In this document: piece after piece, positions 56,647 to 64,000 of the stretch
Layout: every line of letters begins with the position of its first letter
How positions within the stretch are numbered: the stretch's first letter is position 1
NCBI GenBank assembly: GCA_017163975.1
Contig: JAFFSR010000351.1
Coordinates: 4,237,501-4,301,500 of the forward strand
Direction of reading: 5' to 3'
DNA length: 64,000 nucleotides
Source: Anastatus disparis
Lineage: Eukaryota > Arthropoda > Insecta > Hymenoptera > Eupelmidae
Made by a program: the position numbers and the translations under genes
Notes under the pieces: generated by a model
What the model saw: only the letters and a program-made list of their open reading frames with translations
Told to the model about the DNA's origin: nothing
Databases searched by the model: none

Positions 56647-56872
56647 AGGTACGCTAACACTGAGAAAGGAAGCACACTAAAGTTTATTAGAAATAAGGTC
56701 ACAGTGGTGTTCCTATAAAAGTGGAACGCAGTCCAGTAGGAACGAGCCAAAGCTACCTAAATAAAAGAAAAGAAAAGAAAAAAATTATTAATACACATAA
56801 TAAACAACATATGTACATAAAAAACATAATAAATTAATATAATACAATCAGTGTAACATCCTTACTCATATT

Positions 56873-59800
56873 TCAATCATTCTTTATTTTCTTACGATAC
56901 TTAAAACTATTTACAAAAGCGGGCGGAGCATGGTTCCCTACGTTAACGCTAACGTCAAACCTAACTGTTTTTTTAATAGCGGTTTCTTTACAATCTCTTT
57001 TAAGGATGCTATCAGTTCTTTTTCTCCTTTTTAAGATGTTAGGCACAAATCTTTCCTTTTTTTGCCTTTGGGGAACCGTACTTGCATCTTCAATGCTCCT
57101 GCCTTCGTCATTCTGTACACTATTGGCAGTATCCGGCTGACTGACCATTGTCAGTTGATCGTAATCTTGCTGGCCAACTTCAGCTGGGTTTGCCTCATCT
57201 GATGGTCCAATCTCGTCAGAGACTTCCTCTAACCGCTCTTCGACGGCGCTCCGCGCATCTTCTGCGTTACAGTGGACTTCCACCTCAACCGACGTTTGAT
57301 TGTGTACAGAGGTTTGCGAGGTGTTGTTGGTTTGTGACGATGGCGTGGGTGGTTGCTCTTCGTCTGGGGCATCTTCCTGCACTCGTTGTTCGACTGGTGT
57401 AAGCTGTTCCTCACTTCTCAGGAAGAAAGCTGGTTTTAATCTATCAGCCGTTACCACCACATTCCTGCCGTTTTTCTCGATTGTATAGTTTCTACCACCG
57501 TCATGCCTCGCTATAACCTTATGCGGTCCCGTATATGGATGCGTAAGTGGCGGTTCAACCGCCTTCACCCTTTCGAAAACGTGGGTGCAGTGACTCAATT
57601 CTTTAAAAACAAAAGGTTTTATTGCACAGTTGTGCGTAGCAGGCACTGGCTTAATTTGCCTTATGTAATCTTTGAATTCAACAAGGAATTCGCCTGCATC
57701 ATGCGCATTGATCTCACGAAATTCACAGAGATCACCTGGTACAGTCAGCGTCGTACCGTATAAAAATTCGGCTGGGCTTGCCCCCGTATCCAGTCTCAAG
57801 CGCGTGCGCAGACCAAGCATTACGGTAGGCAAGACCCTGGTCCATTCAGCGGTCTCTGTGTGGCACATGATTGCGGCTTTAAGAACACGGTGCCATCTCT
57901 CGACAATACCGTTGGAGGCTGGATGATATGGTGTCGTCCTGACCTTCTTACACCCGATATAATTTAACAGCTGTTTGAACAACTGCGCCTCAAATTGCCT
58001 CCCTTGATCGCTCGTAATAATCACCGGTGCGCCAAATCTCGCCACCCAATTATCATAAAAAGCGCGTGCAACTGTGGGAGCGGATACATCTTGCAGCGGA
58101 ACTGCCTCTGGCCACCTTGAAAATCTATCAATCATTGATAGGATATATCTGTACCCTTCACATGATGGAAGTGGGCCCACGAGATCCACATGAACATGGG
58201 TGAAACGAGCATCTGGCTCGGCGAATTTCGATGGTAAAAATTTATTCTCGCGAGAGATTTTGGATTTTTGGCAATTAATACATGCCTTGCATCATGCAGC
58301 TATCTCCTGGTTCATCTTGGGCCATACATATTGCTGTCTAATTAGCTTAGCTGTTACTTTGCCCGACGGATGCGAGTTTTGATTGTGAAACAGGTTAATA
58401 ATATCCTGTCTTAATTCTTTAGGGACGTAAGGGCGGAAAATCTGATCTACTAATTCTACGTACACGAAGGTCTTACCGGCTCCCCATTGCAGCTTTATTA
58501 ATTTAAGGGGATGACTGGGGTTATCTAAAATCGCCGTTAATTCCTCATCCTCTAGCTGCTTTTCTGCTAGCTCCTCTAAAGAAAAAAACGTAGGAAATCT
58601 TACGTCCTCGATCCTTGATAAGGAATCTGCTACTGCATTATCCTGTCCAGGAAGATAGCATATTTCCGTATTAAATTCTGCTATATACGATAGCCTTCTA
58701 CCAAGAATTGCTGGGCAATCCTCTACGTTCTGCGCAAGTGCGTAAATGAGCGGCTTATGATCGGTATAAATTTTAAACTCCCGACCCTCAAGATAATATC
58801 TAAAATATTTAAGCGCTTGATAAATAGCTGACAATTCTTTGTCCAAAACACAATAATTCCTTTGCGCAGGCGTGAATTTTTTAGAAAAAAATGCTAATGG
58901 TTGCCACGAGTCACCTACTAATTGCTCCAACGACGCGCCCATCGCGAAGTTCGAAGCGTCCGTTACGACTCTAACTTCCGCGTTTTCTGCTGGGAACGCC
59001 AAATAAGCTACCTCTGCTAATTCTTTTTTAGTTTTTTCGAACGCGTCTTCAGCTTCTTTTGTCCATACTACAGGACGTTTATCTTTTTTCTTAATATCAC
59101 TAATTAATACATTTAAATGGCGCTGCGTTTCAGCTGCATGCGGTAAGCATTTTCTATAAAAGTTAATCATACCTAAATATCTACGCATATCATCTTTAGT
59201 TTCTGGCTTAGGGAATTCTACTATAGCTTTAACTTTACTTGGGTCCGGGCGGAATCCTTCTCTGCTTACCTGGTGTCCAAGGAATATTAACTCCGACACG
59301 CCGTACTTGCATTTATCCACGTTCAAACGTAAGTGAAACTTGGCGAGCCGTTCAAATACAATTTTAAGGTGTTCCTCGTGCTCCTCTGGCGATGAAGATG
59401 CAACGAGAATATCACCCACGAACGCGAATGCAAAGTCTAAATCTCCCAGGGCTAGATTGACGTACCGCTGGAAGGTTTGAGCGGCATTTCTGAACCTGAA
59501 CGTCATTACAAGATACTCAAAGAGACCGAAAGGCGTGACAACTGCAGTTTTGGGTATGTCTTCCGGAAAAATTGGTATTTGCAAGAACGCTTGTTCGAGG
59601 TCCAGAGCAGAGAATATACTTTTGTCGTGTAAGTTACTCGTAAAATCGTATAAATGCGGCAAGGGATACCTGTCAGGAACCGTAACGTTATTTAGTTTAC
59701 GATAATCACCGCAAATACGCCAGCTTCCGTCCTTCTTGGGTACCATATGGATGGGTGTAGCCCACGGACTTTTCGAAGGTCTACAAATACCCTCCTCGAC

Positions 59801-60416
59801 CCATTTCTCGAACGCCTTCTTGGCGGCTCTGAGCTTCTCTGGCGGAAGTCTACGTGGCCTTTGTGCGACGGGGGGTCCCGTTGTTTTAATGTAGTGGTAT
59901 ACGCCCCTATGTTTTCGCCGACAAGGGATCTTCTATACCAACTATTGAAGGATACTGGCTTAACAACTTCGCGTATTTATTACCCGGGTCAACGATCGAT
60001 ATTTGAACTAATGCGGCGGTTTTGTTGAATCCTTTGACGGACTCTTGCGTCTCACCATCCACCAGTCTTCTTCTCGTAAGATCTGGTAGAAGATGGTATT
60101 GTTTCAGCATAACTCCGCCTAAAATCGCGTATGGCACGTCTGTCACGATAAATGTCCACCCGAATCGTTTATTTTTAAAACCTAGGTCTAATTGCATATG
60201 GATTGTACCGTATGTGCTTATTCGCGTGTTATTAGCGGCATATAATTGGAACTTGACAGGTTGCTCGCGTTGACCTTCGCTTTTTGGAACAAGCGAAACT
60301 TCTGCGCCCGAATCAATTAAAAATGTTTTACCCGAGACTTTATCTTTAATATGGAGACGTATTGACTCGATACCAGACGCGCACGCCTCATCTACGCGTC
60401 GGTTTGGGGGTTTAAA
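56873..60416 (-). pseudogene. pol: Retrotransposon pro-pol, inactivated
   Basis: Entered by -1 frameshifting from gag. Protease: FLIDSGAEVSLVP, the D-S-G active site. The frame then shifts once in an A4 run, just before the stop at 59,907-59,909 that ends the protease frame. RT follows at 59,746-58,292, with [11 protein letters not shown] and TPFGLFEY. The catalytic YxDD position reads FVGD: residue 111 is GGT (59,414-59,416) where GAT is expected, so the enzyme should be dead. MPFGLRNA is also altered to MTFRFRNA. RNase H ([19 protein letters not shown]) follows. A TGA at 58,292-58,294 stands inside the integrase zinc finger, after its two His and before the Cys pair. The integrase core (MDLVGPLP, TSDQGRQFEAQ, NGIVERWHR) keeps its D, D and E, and a long Glu/Pro-rich tail ends at 56,873. 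Confidence 0.9.
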
Positions 60417-61816
60417 GACTTGATAACGTCTTCTCTCCTATTCGGACTTCTCGCGCTATTAGTCGGTCTAAAACTATTACTTCTTCTGAAATTTTTATTT
60501 TTTACGTCCGAATTTTTCCACGCACAGGGTTTTATGCATCTATAAGCCTTATTTCCGTATTTAGCATGATATTTACAAAATTTATTCGCGGATCTACTTC
60601 TATTTCTATCTTTATTATCGCGACTACGAGATCTTGTTCGTCTCTCACTAGCATAGTCGCGTTTTTTACTTAATTGATCTTGTACGACTGCTTCTATTCT
60701 CGCTATTTCTTCCGTGTTATCTTTACTTTTTTCGACCGCGTTTATCTCCTTTTTACTTTCGCGCAGATTTTTATATACTTCATCCGCGTGTCTAACGAGT
60801 GTCGCTTCATCCGCATCTGCACCGTATCCTGCCATATAATATTTAATACTAGGGATGAGATTATACCTCCATGCCTCGAGCACCATCTGCCGAGGGATCC
60901 GTCCTCTTGCTATATTCAGCATCTCGTTTAGGAACATCGAGGGATTTTTATCGCCCATTTTATACCCAGCAAAAAGGATTTTAGATTCACTTTCGGCGGA
61001 TCTTCCGTATTTTTCTAGTAAGTGACTTTTTAATCCTTCGCATCTTTGTCCCGGCAGCAATAATTTAGTAATCTCGGCCGCCTCATAAATTACGCTTTTA
61101 TCGAGATTAGTTATCAATGCGTAAAATTTTGCGTTATCGTCCATCGGCCTAGGAAAGTTAATCTGGCTCTCGAAAATGCTAAACCACGTATCCGGGTCGT
61201 GCTGCCAAAATGGCAAGTTAACATTTCGCGTACCGTAATGGTAACTGCCGCCCCCTACGCCCGGTGTAGGTATGGGAACTTCTTGATTAGTATTTGCGGC
61301 GTCGATACGTCTTTGATTATCTAGCGTCGGTATGGGGCCTACTGGTGGTACATTGCCTCCTGTCGGTATATTACCGACCGCGTTATTATTACCGACCATA
61401 GCTACTGGTTTACCTACACTCGCTTTCAATGCATCGATCTCTTCACGCATTTTTTCTACTAATTTGTCGCGTTCTTCTAGCTTCGCGAGCCAAACTTTAT
61501 AATCTTCTGTATATTTATCGCGTAACTGATGCATTCTCTCGCGGTGCGTTCTCTCTTGGGCTTTTACAAACTCCTCGAACCTATTTCCTATTGGTGCTTT
61601 ATTTGCACCTTTTTCCGCGATGCCCCCGGCAGCCTCCAGCCGACTACTTTGCGGATTTTTTAACCCTATTCTTCGACTATCTACTTGTTCTTTAAATTTA
61701 TCGTAAGAATTCGGTGTCTGTTGAAGGTCTAAATTATCATTTATAACCTTATTCACCCTAGCAATTTCCGTGATATTAAACGCGCTGTCATTGTCAACTT
61801 CCATGTTAATACTCAT
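60392..61816 (-). CDS. gag: Retrotransposon gag polyprotein
   Basis: 474 residues, intact, starting MSINMEVDNDSAF. It has a charged coiled coil (residues about 90-140, MHQLRDKYTEDY, EERDKLVEKMREEI) and a capsid-like region (WQHDPDTWFSIFESQ, GPIPTLDN upstream; LLPGQRCEGLKSHLLEKYG; MFLNEMLNIARG). An Arg/Ser-rich stretch and a reduced Cys/His motif (CKYHAKYGNKAYRCIKPC) then take the place of the usual zinc knuckle. This kind of gag is common in arthropod Ty3/gypsy elements. It provides the particle shell, and its 3' end carries the slippery site. Confidence 0.9.
   Translation of the reverse strand: MSINMEVDNDSAFNITEIARVNKVINDNLDLQQTPNSYDKFKEQVDSRRIGLKNPQSSRLEAAGGIAEKGANKAPIGNRFEEFVKAQERTHRERMHQLRDKYTEDYKVWLAKLEERDKLVEKMREEIDALKASVGKPVAMVGNNNAVGNIPTGGNVPPVGPIPTLDNQRRIDAANTNQEVPIPTPGVGGGSYHYGTRNVNLPFWQHDPDTWFSIFESQINFPRPMDDNAKFYALITNLDKSVIYEAAEITKLLLPGQRCEGLKSHLLEKYGRSAESESKILFAGYKMGDKNPSMFLNEMLNIARGRIPRQMVLEAWRYNLIPSIKYYMAGYGADADEATLVRHADEVYKNLRESKKEINAVEKSKDNTEEIARIEAVVQDQLSKKRDYASERRTRSRSRDNKDRNRSRSANKFCKYHAKYGNKAYRCIKPCAWKNSDVKNKNFRRSNSFRPTNSARSPNRREDVIKSLNPQTDA
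60410..60416 (-). promoter_or_regulatory. -1 ribosomal frameshift site TTTAAAC
   Basis: Read in the gag frame it is T TTA AAC, a canonical slippery heptamer, 15 bases before the gag stop TAG. Slipping one base back opens the protease frame. This decides how pol is expressed. Confidence 0.85.
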
Positions 61817-63516
61817 TTGCGCGTGTTAACAATTAAAAAAGGAAAAATATACGTTAATTAAGATACGCAATGCGCTCCGAAAACGGTCTGTCTAAAATAA
61901 TTGATCGGTCCAATAATAATTAACTAAATACACAATTGCAGTACGAGTGGTTAAAATAATAATTCACGCTACACGACTTTAATAAATTAAACAATATGAC
62001 AAAATTTATATACAATATGAGAAAAAAAAAAAATACATAAATTATTTACAATTTGAAAACAATTTATGACATAATAAATTAATACGGCACGAATTTACAT
62101 AAATTGTATACAATTGAATAAATAAATAAATAAACACGAATAAATAAATTAATAACAACACGAATAAATAAATTATCACGACACGCTCGCACACACAACT
62201 GAATATTTATTACAATAAATAATCTAGAATACGAATAATATTATAAAATAAAATAATTCTATCCCCCGGTACAAAATTCTCGCTTTGTTTACGAGAGAAC
62301 TTTAGTCTAAACGCGCTTTGTTTATGTTACTCGACTAACTACTATGCTTTTCAAAACATAAGAGGTCGCGTTCTAACGGCTTTTTGTCACCTATCAACCT
62401 TGAACGGTCATCTCGAGTTCGTTCGAATATTCTAGAATTTTCGATTTTAATATTGAAATTTACCTCGCGAATTTTCTTGAAATTTTTCGCGAATTTTCTC
62501 TCTCCTCGATACACTCACATCAATTTTTCGCATTTACTTATATTTTGCACTTGTAATATTTCGTGCGTGCGATGGCTTACAATTTTTACATTTTCTTCCC
62601 TACTTATTATTTATTAATACGTGGAAAATAGGATATTAATTGCTATTAATTTTGATATTTTAAGAATAAATATCTTGTTTGGCGAAGTAAACCCTAGTAG
62701 CTTGTACCTATAAAAGAGGCGAAAAGCCAGTAGGCACAAAACTCCAGGACGTCCTTAGCTGCGCAAGATAACATATATGCATTAATTTGCTGCTCTGGTA
62801 GACTCAGATGCCCCAGAAGCACGTGCCTATAAAAGAGGCAAAAAGCCAGTAGGAAACGTACCCCAAGACTCTTTGTCGCACAACAGCATTGAATATTTAA
62901 GAAAAAAACTAAATATTTTATGCTTTCCACTTATTATATATATATATATGTATATATTTTATATGTGTATCAATTAAATGAGAAAAGAGAAAAAACTCTA
63001 CGAACTGACCGCTAAGGTGAATTTTACTTCAACTTATTATATTATATTTTACGCTTATTTCGCGTTTACCATGCTCCACCCGCACACGCAATACAATTTT
63101 TACGTAGAACGTGCGCGCAGTACTTATGTCGCACTTGCTTTCGGAGCTGTGTACAATTCTCTCTTATGACACCTGTACGCGACTTAATTGCACGTTACAG
63201 GATATCATATACTCTATGTATTCTAAACTTTCTGTGCACTGTACGCGACTTAAAATGCGCCTGACAGTACACAGAGTTCAAGACTATTTGCGACTTATGC
63301 AGAAGAAAAGATTGATGCTTTTCTCTGCGCCGCTAAATAGCTTCCTTTTCTTTAAAAAGAAAATAAAATAACCTCGTTTTATCACCTTTGATATTTCCAA
63401 AAGGGGCAGCGTGCTGCTTCTCTTTCTCTCTTTACCCTGCCGGTCGGTGGCGATGATGCTCGATGAGAGATGATGCCTCACGACGCGGCTTGAATCCTGC
63501 AGAACGTGTCCTGAAG
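61817..63516 (-). other. Retrotransposon 5' leader
   Basis: 1.7 kb between primer site and gag. Holds a direct repeat of about 38 bp, CCTATAAAAGAGGCGAAAAG (62,706) and CCTATAAAAGAGGCAAAAAG (62,826), spaced 120 bp. AT-rich elsewhere. Frames at 63,111-63,371 and 63,284-63,700 have no recognisable domain. Confidence 0.6.
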
Positions 63517-63531
63517 ACTCGGTGTCACCAA
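63517..63531 (-). promoter_or_regulatory. Primer-binding site
   Basis: TGGTGACACCGAGTC starts two bases after the 5' LTR on the minus strand, with the TGG that pairs to a tRNA CCA end. I cannot say which tRNA. Confidence 0.7.
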
Positions 63532-63532
63532 T

Positions 63533-63785
63533 TGTGGGGCCTGGGGCTCCAACCAAAAGCCACACAGTATAGATGAGAGAAGGTAGAGGTTTTAAGGTTA
63601 AGTTAAATGAATACACGAGAGATATGGTTAAGCGTTGTATTTGCTGAAGCCAGGGATACAGTCGGTAGTCAAGTGAGAGAGCTGACGCTCTCATGCTCAC
63701 ACGTTAACTCGTCTTTAGGGGGTAGGGTCGTTCATACAGTACATGATTGGTTACTCACACTCCTTCACACGTATATATCCCCACA
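63533..63785 (-). repeat. 5' LTR
   Basis: 253 bp, same ends as the 3' LTR; followed by ATAC target copy at 63,786-63,789. Confidence 0.95.
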
Positions 63786-64000
63786 ATACTTTAAAATTAA
63801 AACTGCGCTAAGAAAATTAGTTTTTAAAAATTTTTTTCTTTTGACAATAGTGAATAACTTGCATGCGAATTTTGCAAATTTTACAAAATTATCTAAAATT
63901 AAAACCACGCTAAGAAAATCAGTTTTCAGAAGTTTTTCTTTTGATAGTCGCAAATAATTTTCAAGCAAATTTTAGAGCAAATCCATCGAGTACTTAAAGT
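63786..64000. mobile_element. Continuation of the interrupted GCTTTCTCATAG-family element
   Basis: ATTAAAACTGCGCTAAGAAA and AACCACGCTAAGAAAATCAG are the same units of about 150 bp seen at 28,430-29,520. Runs off the right edge. Confidence 0.75.

Larger units (their letters stand above)
55056..63785 (-). mobile_element. Ty3/gypsy LTR retrotransposon, 8.7 kb
   Basis: Two 253-bp LTRs (55,056-55,308 and 63,533-63,785) begin TGTGGGG and end CCCCACA. The 4-bp target duplication is ATAC. Transcription runs leftward: primer site next to the right LTR, gag, pro-pol with RT, RNase H and integrase in gypsy order, an unknown 3' frame, and a polypurine tract. No envelope gene is recognised. The pol gene has a stop, a frame change and an active-site replacement. 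Confidence 0.95.

Noticed and set aside
55130..63957. Frames starting MNTREIWLSVVFAEARDT at 55,130 and 63,607
   Set aside because: They are the LTR sequence read on the plus strand, opposite to the element's transcription.

Overview
The window looks like nuclear DNA from an insect, most likely a hymenopteran and perhaps a parasitoid wasp. It is AT-rich and holds one conserved host gene with short spliced introns (FAF1, minus strand, left edge). The rest is a dense pile of nested mobile elements. The insect assignment comes from the FAF1 protein and from the element types, not from a marker gene, so treat the order as inference.

Layout. 1-4,894: FAF1, 11 coding exons, cut off at the window edge before its last exon. 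5,000-7,420: hairpin elements, two tRNA-derived SINEs and an element packed with TGACGT motifs. 7,503-8,108 and 12,949-13,030: decayed exons of a P-element/THAP9-like transposase, split by a 4.6-kb non-coding element with TA target duplications (8,147-12,781). 13,212-34,630: a 21.4-kb Polinton/Maverick with about 680-bp terminal inverted repeats (AGT...ACT ends) and a perfect 6-bp target duplication (TGCCTT). 34,636-35,024: a TTAA-flanked hairpin element. 35,318-51,884: a 16.6-kb non-coding TA-flanked element that split a Penelope-like retroelement; it carries several nested insertions, including a 5.3-kb palindrome with 2.4-kb arms. 52,112-54,854: AT-rich DNA with more hairpin elements. 55,056-63,785: an 8.7-kb Ty3/gypsy LTR retrotransposon on the minus strand.

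How the Polinton genes fit together. Leftward genes: protein-primed DNA polymerase B (broken by one stop and one frameshift) and a three-exon acidic protein. Rightward genes: an unknown 300-aa protein, a chromodomain integrase, a minor capsid protein, a basic core protein (split by a 3.3-kb insertion), the major capsid protein, a frameshifted acidic-tail protein, an adenain-like protease, and a six-exon small gene next to the right inverted repeat. I could not find the packaging ATPase. Integrase, both capsid proteins and protease look intact, so the copy is young but probably not autonomous.

Most interesting points: (1) the small Polinton gene at 33,099-33,886 is cut into six mini-exons of 24-90 nt. 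Every exon is a multiple of three and every intron is phase 0, so any internal exon could be skipped without losing frame. (2) Polymerase B has a phase-1 splice acceptor near its N terminus that fits the first exon of the neighbouring gene, which suggests a shared leader exon. (3) A family of TTAA-flanked hairpin elements recurs at least eight times, and two of its empty sites can be read directly. (4) The LTR retrotransposon has nearly identical LTRs but a dead reverse transcriptase motif.
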